Notes: generated by a model not told the origin, from the letters alone. A stretch of DNA of 64,000 nucleotides from Mesorhizobium temperatum (GCF_002284575.1 NZ_NPKJ01000050.1:1-64000), one strand, 5' to 3'; shown: positions 17,688 to 27,473, counted from the stretch's first letter. Translations and numbers: made by a program.

Positions 17688-17766
17688 CCTCATTCTCCAA
17701 TCTGATGTTCGATGGGTGAATGCCAGATGACAGCCTGATTGAAAATTACCTATAATCTCCCAGCCA

Positions 17767-18627
17767 ATGGGAAAAAATAGTCCGATGCTGGATTGGGAGG
17801 ATCTCCGCCATTTCCATGCGCTTTCGCGTCTAGGCACGCTCTCGGCAGCTGCTCGGGCACTCGGCGTGGAGCATGCCACAGTGGCGAGACGAGTGGCGCA
17901 CCTGGAAGAAAGGATCGGCGCGAAGCTCGTTGATCGGCGCGGTCGGCGCCTTTCGCTCACGGCCAAGGGCCAGCAAATAGCCAACATCGCCACGCGAATG
18001 AGCGAAGATGCCCAGACGATCGAGCGTGCGGCACTAAATGCCGACAACCGGCATACCGGGACGGTCAGGGTAAGCGCCCCGCCTGCCTTAGCGACAGCGA
18101 TGCTGGCCGAGCGGTTCGTTCGCCTTCGGCGACGGCATCCCGGCATCAATGTCGTGGTCATCGGCGAGACGCGTTATGCCTCGCTTGGACGGCGGGAGGC
18201 AGATATCGCCGTGCGGATGGCGCGACCGGAACAGGGCGACCTAACTGTTACCAAGTTCGGCGAGGTTGGCTTCAGCCTCTATGCCGATCCCGCCTATCTC
18301 GCCGCGACATGCGAGACGGACTGGTTCTTCGTTGGTTATGAGGAAACCATGGCGTCGTCGCCGCAGGAAAGGGTGCTTGCGCAGATTGCCGAGAACCGTC
18401 CGGTCGCCATCCGCGCCTCGGCGCTGGAGTTTCAACTGGCTGCCGTCAAGGCCGGCGGTGGCGTCGCGTTGCTGCCGGATTTCTTGGCGGCAAATCAGAA
18501 TTTGACCAGACTGCCTTTGCCGGGCGGTCCTCTTACGCGTGAACTCTGGTTGGTCGTGCACACGGATATCAAGGATGTGCCTCTGATCCGCGCAGTAATG
18601 GACGGGCTTGGCGGCAAGGTCGGATGA
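17767..18627 (+). CDS. LysR-family transcriptional regulator, divergent to quinone oxidoreductase
   Basis: 286 residues (or 280 from the ATG at 17785). N-terminal helix-turn-helix LGTLSAAARALGVEHATVARRVAHLE, then a substrate-binding domain. The intergenic segment shared with the oxidoreductase gene is only 79 bp, the usual setting for LysR control of a divergent target. Inducer unknown. Confidence 0.88.
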   Translation: MGKNSPMLDWEDLRHFHALSRLGTLSAAARALGVEHATVARRVAHLEERIGAKLVDRRGRRLSLTAKGQQIANIATRMSEDAQTIERAALNADNRHTGTVRVSAPPALATAMLAERFVRLRRRHPGINVVVIGETRYASLGRREADIAVRMARPEQGDLTVTKFGEVGFSLYADPAYLAATCETDWFFVGYEETMASSPQERVLAQIAENRPVAIRASALEFQLAAVKAGGGVALLPDFLAANQNLTRLPLPGGPLTRELWLVVHTDIKDVPLIRAVMDGLGGKVG

Positions 18628-18799
18628 GTGAGGTCACAAACCGATCGCCCGCGCGATGGTTCACTGCAATCCGAGGCAATCCGAGCGCACATTCGACGGT
18701 TGCTACGCTGCCGCGAAAAAAACTCGACCGTCCTGGCTTGTCAGCCTAGTATTTTCCCAAATCGGGCGACAGCTTTGCCCGAGTGATTGGCGGGGGCAG

Positions 18800-19558
18800 A
18801 TGGGGAAAGCCGGCGAGGACGACGAACGGAGTTTTTTCTCCGAAGCGCCGATACGGCCAGCGGCGAAGGCCAGGGCGAGCCAGGACAAGCCGCATTATCT
18901 TGGTCATCGCGACCGCTTGCGCCAACGGTTCGCGGCCTCGGGCTCCGACGCCCTCCCCGACTACGAACTGCTGGAGCTCTTGCTCTTTCGCCTGATCCCA
19001 CGCGCCGACACCAAGCCCGTCGCCAAGGCATTGCTGGCGCGCTTCAGCACGCTGGCCGAGGTGCTTGGCGCGCCCGTCGCGCGGCTTGAGGAGGTTAGGG
19101 GTATCGGTCCGGCCGTGGCGCTCGATCTGAAGATCGTTGCCGCGACGGCCCAACGCGCGGCACGTAGCGAGATCAAAGGCCGCGAGGTCCTGTCGTCCTG
19201 GACGCAGGTTCTCGGATACTGCCGGTCGGTCATGGCCTTCGAAGAGCGCGAGCAGTTCCGTATCCTGTTTCTCGACAAGAAGAACGCATTGATCGCCGAC
19301 GAGGTGCAGCAGGTCGGCACCGTCGACCACACGCCGGTCTATCCGCGCGAAGTGGTCAAGCGCGCGCTCGAACTCTCCGCCACGGCGATCATTCTGGCCC
19401 ACAACCATCCGTCAGGGGATCCCACGCCGTCGCGCGCCGACATCGAGATGACCAAGCTGGTCATCGAGACGGCCAAACCGCTTGGCATCGCTGTCCACGA
19501 TCACATCATCATCGGCAAGAAGGGTCATGCCAGCATGAAGGGCCTGCTGCTGATCTGA
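18800..19558 (+). CDS. radC: RadC-like JAB domain protein
   Basis: 252 residues from the ATG at 18800 (GGGGG 5-6 nt upstream). A helix-hairpin-helix region (LEEVRGIGPAVALDLKIVAA) precedes the MPN/JAB domain with the metal motif HNHPSGDPTPSRAD. The gene is traditionally called radC, although a DNA-repair role is not supported in E. coli. Convergent with the MFS gene. Confidence 0.92.
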   Translation: MGKAGEDDERSFFSEAPIRPAAKARASQDKPHYLGHRDRLRQRFAASGSDALPDYELLELLLFRLIPRADTKPVAKALLARFSTLAEVLGAPVARLEEVRGIGPAVALDLKIVAATAQRAARSEIKGREVLSSWTQVLGYCRSVMAFEEREQFRILFLDKKNALIADEVQQVGTVDHTPVYPREVVKRALELSATAIILAHNHPSGDPTPSRADIEMTKLVIETAKPLGIAVHDHIIIGKKGHASMKGLLLI

Positions 19559-19604
19559 CGCCCCTGTTTGAACATGCATCGGCCCGAAAGCGTCCCGTCT
19601 CGTG

Positions 19605-21053
19605 TCACGAGACGCCCCCCGGCAGCGACGGGCGTGCCGCGAGAGCGCGGCCCCCAACCGCGATGGCGAGCGCGACGACGATCAGTATCGCCGCGACCGC
19701 GAACGTCATCCGCATACCGGCAGCAACGGCCTCGGGGCGCGTCGTTGTGATGTCGATCGCCTCCGAGGCGACCGCGAATACGGCGCCCATGACGGATGCG
19801 CCAGTGATGAGCCCGAGATTGCGCGACAAATTGAGCAAGCCGGAAACGACGCCCCGCTGGTCCGGGCGGATATCCGACATGACGGCGGTGTTGTTGGCGG
19901 TTTGGAACAGCGCATATCCCGATGTGATGACTGCGATCGGGGCGACGTATGCAGGGAGCGTTGCCGGCATCATGGATAGAATGAAGCAACCGGCGGCTAT
20001 CGCGATGAGCCCAATAACGGTCATGCGCCCAGCGCCAAAACGGTCGGCTATGCGACCAGCTGGCACACCGGTCAGCGCGGCGACAAGCGGACCGACCGAC
20101 ATGACGATGCCAACAAGAGCCGCGTCGAGCCCGAGCGCACGAGACAGATAGAACGGCCCGACCACCAGCGTCGCCATCATCACCGTCGCAACGAGCGCGC
20201 TCATGGCGAGGCTCGCACTCAGCATCGCATTGCGGAACGCGCCCAATCGGATCAAAGGCGACGCCACTCTCGCCTCCACAAGCACAAAGAAGCCGGCTCC
20301 GAAGACGGCAGCCACCAACAGAGCCATGTTGAGCGGACCAAAACTGCCACGCCCGATCGTCATCGCGAGCGCATACGCGCCAAGCGTCAAGGCAAGCAGC
20401 AGCGTGCCGACAACGTCGAAGCCGGCCCGATCCGTCTTCGGCCCCCGGCGATCAGCCGGCAGATAGCGATAGGCGAGAACTAATGCCAGCAATCCCAGTG
20501 GCACGTTGACGAGGAAGATCGCCCGCCAACCGGCTCCGGCAATCAGAAGGCCGCCGAGCGAGGGACCCAGAGCGGTGCCGATCGCCGACATCGTTCCGAG
20601 CAGCCCCATGGCGCTGCCGGTCCTTGCCTTGGGAACCGTCTCACCGACAAAAGCCATGGTCAGGGCCATCATGATGGCCGCCCCCAAACCCTGCGCCGTC
20701 CGGGCTGCGATCAGCAGCCAGAGCGTCGGCGCGACGCCACATAGGACTGAGGCCGTCGTGAACAGGAAGAGCCCGGTCAGCAGCAGCCGCCGGCGGCCGG
20801 TGATGTCACCAAGCCGTCCGACGCTGACGATCAGGGTGGTGATGGCGAGGAGATAAGCCAGCACGATCCACTGGACGTCCTGGAACGAGGCGCTGAACGC
20901 CTGCGCCAACGTCGGCAAGGCGACATTGGCGATGCTGATGCCGAGTGAGGACAGCAACATCGACAACGAAAGGCTGGCGAGTGCCCACCGAACCGAAGGT
21001 GCCCGTTCTGGATTTCCAGCGACTGCCCGTCCTGCATCGATTGTCTTCAACAT
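19605..21053 (-). CDS. MFS exporter, DHA2 (14-helix) family
   Basis: 482 residues, about 14 predicted membrane segments. Motif A-like GRLGDITGRRRLLL and motif C-like ALGPSLGGLLI fit drug:H+ antiporters of the EmrB/QacA type. GGAG lies 3 nt before ATG. Divergent from a LysR gene, which likely controls it. Substrate unknown. The TGA stop sits within a 9-bp inverted repeat (19596-19614). Confidence 0.88.
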   Translation of the reverse strand: MLKTIDAGRAVAGNPERAPSVRWALASLSLSMLLSSLGISIANVALPTLAQAFSASFQDVQWIVLAYLLAITTLIVSVGRLGDITGRRRLLLTGLFLFTTASVLCGVAPTLWLLIAARTAQGLGAAIMMALTMAFVGETVPKARTGSAMGLLGTMSAIGTALGPSLGGLLIAGAGWRAIFLVNVPLGLLALVLAYRYLPADRRGPKTDRAGFDVVGTLLLALTLGAYALAMTIGRGSFGPLNMALLVAAVFGAGFFVLVEARVASPLIRLGAFRNAMLSASLAMSALVATVMMATLVVGPFYLSRALGLDAALVGIVMSVGPLVAALTGVPAGRIADRFGAGRMTVIGLIAIAAGCFILSMMPATLPAYVAPIAVITSGYALFQTANNTAVMSDIRPDQRGVVSGLLNLSRNLGLITGASVMGAVFAVASEAIDITTTRPEAVAAGMRMTFAVAAILIVVALAIAVGGRALAARPSLPGGVS

Positions 21054-21196
21054 GAACTCCGTTTTCTGGCGACTCCCGAAACGGAGCTTGTCAGAGACGT
21101 AGTCCTTTGCCTAATATGGCGGAAGATGCATCATTTGCACTTAATCATTGCGTTTGACGCTATGTCAGATCGTGCTGACCGTGCTACGCTCAGCAC

Positions 21197-22105
21197 ATGT
21201 CGCATCCCGATCTCAATCTCCTTGTCACCCTTGATGTGCTGCTGACGGAAGGCAGCGTTGCGCGCGCCGCCAAGAGGCTGCGGCTGAGCCCGTCGGCAAT
21301 GAGCCGGGCGCTGGCGCGATTGCGTGAGACGACCGGCGATCCGCTGCTGGTCAGGGCTGGCCGCGGCCTCGTGTCCACACCCCGAGCCATCGAGCTCCGC
21401 GAGCGCGTCGGTCAGCTTGTGGAGGACGCCGAATCCGTTCTGCGTCCTGTTGAGACGCTCGACCTGAAACGGCTCGTGCGAACCTTCACGCTTCGAAACA
21501 GGGATGGCTTTGTCGAGAATTTCGGACCGGATCTCATTGCGCGCGTCGGCCAACAAGCACCGGGCGTGCGGCTGCGTTTTGTGTTGAAGCCAGACAAGGA
21601 CAGCACGCCCCTGCGCGACGGCAGCGTAGATCTTGAAACCGGCGTCGTCGGAAAGGCCACGGGACCGGAGGTGCGCGCGCAAGCGCTGTTTCGTGATCGT
21701 TTAGTCGGCGTCGTGCGGATGGGGCATCCATTATGCGAGCTGACGATCACCCCTGCCCGTTACGCAGCCTGCCGGCACATCCTCATCTCCCGTCGCGGGC
21801 TCGACAGGGGGCCGATCGACGATGCCTTTGAGCCGTTGGGGTTGAAACGAGAAATCGTGACGGTCGTCGGCGGCTTTTCGGAAGCTCTGGCCCTGGCGCG
21901 TGCCTTGGACCTGATCGCCAGCGTTCCCGAACGCTATACGGGGAACCTGCGCGACGGGATGTTCTGTTTCCCTCTGCCGGTTCCCTTGCCGGAAATCACG
22001 GTGTCGCTTTTGTGGCACCCGCGGCTCGATGCCGATCCGGCGCATCGCTGGCTGCGCGGTTGCGTTCGAGACGTTTGCGCCGGAATAACTCACTGGATTT
22101 CTTAG
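21197..22105 (+). CDS. LysR-family transcriptional regulator, divergent to MFS exporter
   Basis: 302 residues. Helix-turn-helix TEGSVARAAKRLRLSPSAMSRALARLRE places it near the NodD/NahR-like branch. A 7-bp inverted repeat (GTGCTGA-11-TCAGCAC, 21172-21196) abuts the start codon and could be an operator. The stop TAG is formed by the target duplication plus the first base of the adjoining IS; the right flank also begins with G, so the stop was the same before insertion and the gene is intact. Confidence 0.88.
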   Translation: MSHPDLNLLVTLDVLLTEGSVARAAKRLRLSPSAMSRALARLRETTGDPLLVRAGRGLVSTPRAIELRERVGQLVEDAESVLRPVETLDLKRLVRTFTLRNRDGFVENFGPDLIARVGQQAPGVRLRFVLKPDKDSTPLRDGSVDLETGVVGKATGPEVRAQALFRDRLVGVVRMGHPLCELTITPARYAACRHILISRRGLDRGPIDDAFEPLGLKREIVTVVGGFSEALALARALDLIASVPERYTGNLRDGMFCFPLPVPLPEITVSLLWHPRLDADPAHRWLRGCVRDVCAGITHWIS

Positions 22106-22139
22106 AGTCCGTTTGAGAATGGAGCGTAAGGGTGCTCGG

Positions 22140-22355
22140 TTAAGCGCGGAGCACCGCGACCAGCTGTTCTTCGCCGTCGCTGAAGGTTCTCAGTTGCGCT
22201 GCGACGATGCTGCCGGGAGCGAAGGTCCATTCCTCATCATCCGGCATGGGTCCGAGTATCTGGTAAGTTCCGTCATCGAGGGTTTTGATGGCAACCGGGC
22301 GCCACACGTCGGTGCCTTCGTTCAGCAGTGGCATGAGCAGGGAGGTTAATGTCAT
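22140..22355 (-). CDS. Small acidic hypothetical protein carried inside the IS
   Basis: 71 residues from the ATG at 22355 with AGGA 8 nt upstream. Sequence (MTLTSLLMPLLNEGTDVWRP..., then PDDEEWTFAPGSIV) is compositionally protein-like, with a DVWRPV / DEEWxFxPG pattern I associate with small rhizobial hypothetical proteins. It lies wholly between the IS ends, antisense to the transposase. Whether it is a passenger or an older gene captured by the IS is not clear. Function unknown. Confidence 0.6.
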   Translation of the reverse strand: MTLTSLLMPLLNEGTDVWRPVAIKTLDDGTYQILGPMPDDEEWTFAPGSIVAAQLRTFSDGEEQLVAVLRA

Positions 22356-22422
22356 GGCATTTTCCTGAGCTGCCGTCAGATCGGTACTTCTGGACTGGCG
22401 TGATCTGTGATTCAAGCTCGGA

Positions 22423-23247
22423 ATGTGGACCCGAGCAAGCCGTAGCCGGATGGCTGACCTTGAAAAGCGAGCGAAGCGCTACCCGACGGACCTCACGGAC
22501 GAAGAATGGGCCATTGTGCGCTCGTTTCTGCCACCGCCGCCAAAACGTGGCCGCAAGCCAGCGACCGACCTGCGGGAGGTCCTGAACGCACTGCGCTATC
22601 TCGCGCGTTCGGGTGGTGGCTGGCGGATGCTGCCGAAGGATTTCCCGCCCTGGCAGACGGTCTACTGGTGGTTCCGGCGCTTTGTGCGACGGCTGCTGTT
22701 CCGCACGATCCATGACGTGGCGCTCATGCTCGACCGTGAACAGGAAGGTCGCGAGCAGGGTCCGAGCGCCGCCGTCATTGACAGCCAGTGCATCAAGGCG
22801 CCCGCGGCAGAAGAGCGCGGCTTTGATGCCGCGAAGAAGGTTGTCGGTCGCAAGCGCCACATCGCCGTCGACACCGATGGCCGGCTGCTCATGGTCAATC
22901 TCACCACCGCCGACATCTCGGACAGCGCCGGCGCTCAGTCGATCGTCGGAGCCATCCGCAAGCGATGGCCGTGGCTCAAGCACCTGTTCGCCGATGCCGC
23001 CTATGACCGCACCAAGCTGATGGACACTGTCGACTACCGCGACTACGTTCTCGAGATCGTCCGTAGGAGCGACGCCGAGCCTGGCTTCAAAGTGCTCCCG
23101 AGACGTTGGGTCGTGGAGCGCACCTTCGGCTGGATGACACGATGGCGCCGGCTCGTCGGCGACTATGAACAACGGCTCGACGTCTCCGAAGCCATGATCC
23201 ACCTCGCCCTGGGCAGCTTGCTCCTACGCCGCATCGCTCACCCCTGA
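22423..23247 (+). CDS. IS5-family DDE transposase
   Basis: 274 residues (265 if the ATG at 22450 is used). The DUF4096-like N-terminus YPTDLTDEEWAIVRSFLPP and the DDE core are visible: Asp in AVIDSQ, Asp in LFADAAYD, Glu in VVERTFGWMTRWRRL. The single uninterrupted frame indicates an active enzyme. It ends immediately before the right inverted repeat. Confidence 0.95.
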   Translation: MWTRASRSRMADLEKRAKRYPTDLTDEEWAIVRSFLPPPPKRGRKPATDLREVLNALRYLARSGGGWRMLPKDFPPWQTVYWWFRRFVRRLLFRTIHDVALMLDREQEGREQGPSAAVIDSQCIKAPAAEERGFDAAKKVVGRKRHIAVDTDGRLLMVNLTTADISDSAGAQSIVGAIRKRWPWLKHLFADAAYDRTKLMDTVDYRDYVLEIVRRSDAEPGFKVLPRRWVVERTFGWMTRWRRLVGDYEQRLDVSEAMIHLALGSLLLRRIAHP

Positions 23248-23268
23248 CCATTCTCAAACGGACTCTTA

Positions 23269-24088
23269 GTGGTTGAGGCGAGCGTGGCTGGTCCGATCAC
23301 GGCAACTCGGTGTTGCAGGTGCCGGCGATCTGGCCGACCGCCTCGCTGAACCGGCAAGATCGAAATCGGCCTCGCCTCGCCCCGACAGCAGCCGGAACCG
23401 CCAGGACAACTGGAGCCGGTCTGCGGAACCAATCGCCTGATCCCGTCGACACCATCCCGAACCAGCCTCCTCCCGCGCTTGCCGACCGGCCAGCTTTCGT
23501 TGACCTTGCTGGCCTTGTCGACGGTCACCGACACGGTGATGGTCCGGCTGGCGGATACGGCATCGTTCAACTGCAGCCATTCGCTCCAGCGCAAGGAGGA
23601 ACGCCGTGGCGACCGCGCCTCCAATGCCGACGAATAGCTTCAACGATCCCTCCAACGACCTGCACTTTGCAACTCGCCGCAGATAATGATCAAACCTCGT
23701 ATCGCCAGCCGCCAACCGCTGCTTGGGCACAAATCTGTCGCCTACCGCATCGGCTCGAATCGGAATCGATTCGCGGACAGCACGATGCGCAGATAGTGAG
23801 AGTGCAGAGTGTACTTTGTCCGTCTAAGTGGCCGCACGTCGCTCTAAAGTCAAAACCGCACATGGGGCGGCCTTTCACAATTCGGCGGAAACCCGTGTTG
23901 TTCGGCGCTTTTGGCGGGCTTTTTCTTCGCCGCAGCCTTCTTCTTCTTAGGTTTTTCCACATCACCGCCACTGCGGTTTCGGCTGGCCGGAAGACCGCAC
24001 TAGAATTTCGATCAGAAATCGAGCTATGATGCATTTGGCATTTCCAGGGACGGCTTCGCGCCCTTGGAATGCCGGGAGGAAACGGGAT
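23269..24088. other. Gene-poor stretch between IS and oxidase cluster, with possible gene relics
   Basis: No complete gene is convincing. On the minus strand between about 23660 and 23300, three frames in turn look protein-like: LFVGIGGAVATAFLLALE, then SASRTITVSVTVDKASKV, then FSEAVGQIAGTCNTELP with a stop, as if one small gene carries two frameshifts. A 36-codon Lys/Ala-rich minus-strand frame (23850-23960, GTG start) is also open. The promoter of coxM must lie near the right end. Confidence 0.4.
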
Positions 24089-24904
24089 ATGGCCATAGCG
24101 CTTGTACTCGTTTTGGTAGTTGTGGGCTCAGTGTTGTTCCACTTCCTGAGCCCATGGTGGTGGACGCCGATTGCCTCTAACTGGGATTATATCGACAACA
24201 CCATCATCATCACCTTCTGGATTACCGGCGTCGTCTTCGCCGCCGTCGTCCTATTCATGGCCTATTGCGTCTTTCGCTTCCGTCACCGGGAAGGCAACCA
24301 GGCAGCATACGAACCCGAGAACAAGCGGCTCGAATGGTGGCTGACGATCGTCACCGCAATCGGGGTCACGGCCATGCTGGTTCCCGGCCTGTTTGTCTGG
24401 AACCAGTTCGTCAGCGTCCCAAGCGACGCAACAGTGGTCGAAGTCGTCGGCCAGCAATGGCAGTGGAGTTTCCGCTTGCCCGGCAAGGACGGCAAGCTCG
24501 GCACATCCGACACCCGCAACGTCAGCCCTGAAAATCCCTTGGGCGTGAACGCCAGTGACGCCAACGGCCAGGACGATGTCGTCGTCGAAGCCGCCGATCT
24601 GCATCTGCCGGTCGGCAAGCCGGTCAAGATGCTGCTCCGCTCGATCGACGTGCTGCATGATTTCTACGTCCCTGAATTCCGCGCCAAGATGGACATGATC
24701 CCGGGCTCGGTCACCTATTTCTGGTTCACCCCGACCAAGACCGGAACTTTTCAGGTCCTGTGTGCCGAACTTTGTGGCCAAGGGCACCCGTTGATGAATG
24801 GCGTGGTCATGGTCGATACGGCGGAAGACTATCTGGCGTGGCTCGGCGAACAGCAGACTTTCGCGCAATTGTCAGCCCCCCAGCAGGTGGGCTCGGCAGA
24901 GTAG
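24089..24904 (+). CDS. coxM: Cytochrome c oxidase subunit II (alternative oxidase CoxM)
   Basis: 271 residues from ATG at 24089, with GGGAGGA 8 nt upstream. Two N-terminal transmembrane helices anchor a periplasmic cupredoxin domain. CuA ligands are present: His in DVLHDFYVPEFR and the cluster CAELCGQGHPLM. It accepts electrons from cytochrome c. First of a five-gene oxidase operon matching coxMNOP of Bradyrhizobium, an alternative oxidase distinct from the main aa3 enzyme. Confidence 0.9.
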   Translation: MAIALVLVLVVVGSVLFHFLSPWWWTPIASNWDYIDNTIIITFWITGVVFAAVVLFMAYCVFRFRHREGNQAAYEPENKRLEWWLTIVTAIGVTAMLVPGLFVWNQFVSVPSDATVVEVVGQQWQWSFRLPGKDGKLGTSDTRNVSPENPLGVNASDANGQDDVVVEAADLHLPVGKPVKMLLRSIDVLHDFYVPEFRAKMDMIPGSVTYFWFTPTKTGTFQVLCAELCGQGHPLMNGVVMVDTAEDYLAWLGEQQTFAQLSAPQQVGSAE

Positions 24905-24989
24905 ACGTCGGGAAGACGGCGACGTGGGTTGAAATTGCGGCAGGGCTCGAAACTGTCGAGCCTGGTCGAAAAGGGCACGGAGTGTTCTT

Positions 24990-26759
24990 ATGGTCGATAT
25001 CACACCTGCAGATACGGTACCGCCGGCCGAAGTCGCGGAGATGGAACTCTACCATCCGCACAGCTGGTGGACGAAATACGTCTTTTCGCAGGACGCCAAG
25101 GTCATCGCCATCCAGTATTCGGCGACGGCCACGGCAATCGGCATGGTGGCGCTGGTGCTGTCCTGGATGATGCGGCTGCAGCTCGGCTTCCCCGGCACGT
25201 TCGACTTCATCACTCCGGAAGCCTACTACCAGTTCATCACCATGCACGGCATGATCATGGTGATCTACCTGCTCACAGCACTCTTCCTGGGTGGCTTCGG
25301 CAACTACCTGATCCCACTGATGGTCGGCGCACGCGACATGGTCTTTCCCTATGTCAACATGCTGAGCTATTGGATTTACCTGCTTGCCGTACTGGTTTTG
25401 GTGTCGAGCTTCTTTGCGCCCGGCGGACCGACCGGCGCCGGCTGGACGCTCTACCCGCCGCAGGCGATCATGACCGGCACACCAGGCGGCCAGGACTGGG
25501 GCATCATCCTGATGCTCGTCTCGCTGATCCTGTTCATCATCGGCTTCACCATGGGCGGCTTGAACTATGTCGTGACGGTGCTGCAGGCCCGCACACGCGG
25601 CATGACGCTGATGCGCCTGCCGCTGACCGTCTGGGGTATCTTCACCGCGACCGTCATGGCGCTGCTCGCCTTCCCGGCGCTGTTTGTCGCCTGCGTGATG
25701 ATGCTGTTCGACCGGGCGCTCGGTACCAGCTTCTTCATGCCGGCGATCGTCGAGATGGGTGAACAATTGCAGCACGGCGGTGGCAGTCCGATCCTGTTCC
25801 AGCATCTGTTCTGGTTCTTCGGCCACCCCGAGGTCTATATCGTGGCGCTCCCGGCCTTCGGCATCGTATCCGACCTGATCAGCACCCATGCGCGCAAGAA
25901 CATCTTCGGCTACCGGATGATGGTCTGGGCCATCGTCGGCATCGGCGCGCTGAGCTTCGTGGTTTGGGCCCACCACATGTATGTCAGCGGCATGCATCCC
26001 TATTTCGGCTTCTTCTTCGCCACCACGACGTTGATCATTGCCGTCCCGACCGCGATCAAGGTCTACAATTGGGTGCTGACGCTGTGGCGCGGCGACATCC
26101 ACCTCACCATACCGATGCTTTTTGCCCTGGCCTTCATCGTCACCTTCGTCAATGGCGGGCTGACAGGATTGTTTCTCGGCAACGTCGTCGTCGACGTTCC
26201 GCTGTCGGACACGATGTTCGTCGTTGCCCATTTCCACATGGTCATGGGCGTCGCGCCGATCCTCGTGATCTTCGGGGCGATCTATCACTGGTACCCGAAG
26301 GTCACCGGCCGGATGCTGAACGAGGCAATGGGCCAGTTCCATTTCTGGGTCACCTTCCTCGGCGCCTACCTGATTTTCTTTCCCATGCACTACATCGGCC
26401 TGATGGGCGTACCGCGCCGCTACAACGAACTGACCGACATGACGGTGATGACCGAGTCGGCCCACGATCTGAACTCGTTCATCAGCATCATGGCGTTCCT
26501 CGTCGGCTTCGCCCAGGTCGTGTTCCTGTTCAATCTGATCTGGAGCATCCGCCATGGCCGGGAGGCCGGCGGCAATCCGTGGCGCGCCACGACGCTCGAA
26601 TGGCAGACGCCGCAAACACCGCCCGCCCATGGCAATTTCGGCAAGGAACTGCCGATCGTCTATCGCTGGGCCTATGACTACAGCGTGCCGGGCGCCAAGG
26701 AGGACTTTATCCCGCAAAACATGCCGGGCTCCTTCGGATCCTCAAGAGAGCCGGCATGA
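24990..26759 (+). CDS. coxN: Cytochrome c oxidase subunit I (CoxN)
   Basis: 589 residues, about 12 helices with extensions at both ends. Heme and CuB ligands are visible: first His in TMHGMIM, GHPEVYIVALPAFG with the His-Tyr pair and proton-channel Glu, the HH pair in VWAHHMYVSG, the K-channel Lys in AVPTAIKVYNW, and VAHFHMVMG. This places it in the A-type heme-copper oxidases. GGAG lies 7 nt upstream. It overlaps the next gene by ATGA, so the two are coupled. Confidence 0.93.
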   Translation: MVDITPADTVPPAEVAEMELYHPHSWWTKYVFSQDAKVIAIQYSATATAIGMVALVLSWMMRLQLGFPGTFDFITPEAYYQFITMHGMIMVIYLLTALFLGGFGNYLIPLMVGARDMVFPYVNMLSYWIYLLAVLVLVSSFFAPGGPTGAGWTLYPPQAIMTGTPGGQDWGIILMLVSLILFIIGFTMGGLNYVVTVLQARTRGMTLMRLPLTVWGIFTATVMALLAFPALFVACVMMLFDRALGTSFFMPAIVEMGEQLQHGGGSPILFQHLFWFFGHPEVYIVALPAFGIVSDLISTHARKNIFGYRMMVWAIVGIGALSFVVWAHHMYVSGMHPYFGFFFATTTLIIAVPTAIKVYNWVLTLWRGDIHLTIPMLFALAFIVTFVNGGLTGLFLGNVVVDVPLSDTMFVVAHFHMVMGVAPILVIFGAIYHWYPKVTGRMLNEAMGQFHFWVTFLGAYLIFFPMHYIGLMGVPRRYNELTDMTVMTESAHDLNSFISIMAFLVGFAQVVFLFNLIWSIRHGREAGGNPWRATTLEWQTPQTPPAHGNFGKELPIVYRWAYDYSVPGAKEDFIPQNMPGSFGSSREPA

Positions 26760-27460
26760 GCGTCATTCTGGTCTTCCTCCTCGTGATCGTCGGCTTTGCC
26801 GGATGGTGGCTTTCCCACCAGCGGCTGATGGCCAAGCCATGGCTCGAGCAAGGTGTGATCGGGGATATTATCGGCCCGGAAGGGTCGACGCTGCCGACCG
26901 CCAAGATCGGCCTCGGCGTCTTCCTCGCCGTCGTCGGCTGCCTGTTTGCGCTTTTCACCAGCGCCTATTTCATGCGTATGGCGCTGTCGGACTGGCAGGC
27001 GCTGCCGCTGCCGCGCGTACTCTGGTTCAACACCAGCGTGCTGGTCCTGAGCAGCATCGCACTGCATTGCGCCTCGGTCGCCGCGCGCCGGGGCCAAATC
27101 GACACGGTCAGGCTCGGCCTCGCTACGGCTGGGCTCACCGCGCTTGTCTTCCTGATCGGACAGCTCGTGGCATGGCGGGAACTGACCGCCGACGGCTACT
27201 TGCTGACCGCCAATCCGGCCAACAGTTTTTTCTACCTGATAACCGGGATGCATGGCCTGCACATACTCGGAGGGCTGGTCGCCTTGAGCAGAACGACTGC
27301 CGGCGCCTGGAACGGAACACCGCCGGAGCGGCTTCGCCTCAGCGTCGAATTATGCGCCATGTACTGGCATTTCCTGCTTTTCGTCTGGCTCGCCATCTTC
27401 GCACTTCTGGCCGGCTGGGCCGCTACTTTTATCGAGATTTGCCGACAGTTGCTGACCTAG
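26756..27460 (+). CDS. coxO: Cytochrome oxidase subunit III-like protein (CoxO)
   Basis: 234 residues, about six to seven membrane segments. The late motif CAMYWHFLLFVWLAIFALL is the subunit III hallmark. Starts within the coxN stop (ATGA). Together with the following gene it gives two subunit III homologs in one operon, as in coxMNOP of Bradyrhizobium. Confidence 0.85.
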   Translation: MSVILVFLLVIVGFAGWWLSHQRLMAKPWLEQGVIGDIIGPEGSTLPTAKIGLGVFLAVVGCLFALFTSAYFMRMALSDWQALPLPRVLWFNTSVLVLSSIALHCASVAARRGQIDTVRLGLATAGLTALVFLIGQLVAWRELTADGYLLTANPANSFFYLITGMHGLHILGGLVALSRTTAGAWNGTPPERLRLSVELCAMYWHFLLFVWLAIFALLAGWAATFIEICRQLLT

Positions 27461-27473
27461 GAGGGCCTGGCGG

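Larger units (their letters stand above)
22105..23265 (+). mobile_element. Intact IS5-family insertion sequence, 1161 bp
   Basis: Perfect 18-bp terminal inverted repeats (GAGTCCGTTTGAGAATGG at 22105-22122; its complement at 23248-23265) flanked by the direct repeat TTA (22102-22104 and 23266-23268). It contains a 274-residue DDE transposase and a divergent 71-residue passenger gene. Terminal repeats and transposase type fit the IS5 superfamily. With intact ends and frame the element is probably still mobile. Confidence 0.95.

Noticed and set aside
19596..19614. 9-bp inverted repeat at the end of the MFS gene as terminator
   Set aside because: The loop is a single base and there is no T-run; kept only as a note with the MFS gene.
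22105..22105. LysR gene truncated by the IS
   Set aside because: The right flank after the target duplication also begins with G, so the TAG stop existed before insertion.
24026..24088. Upstream ATG extension of coxM
   Set aside because: The strong Shine-Dalgarno is placed for the ATG at 24089, where the membrane helix begins.
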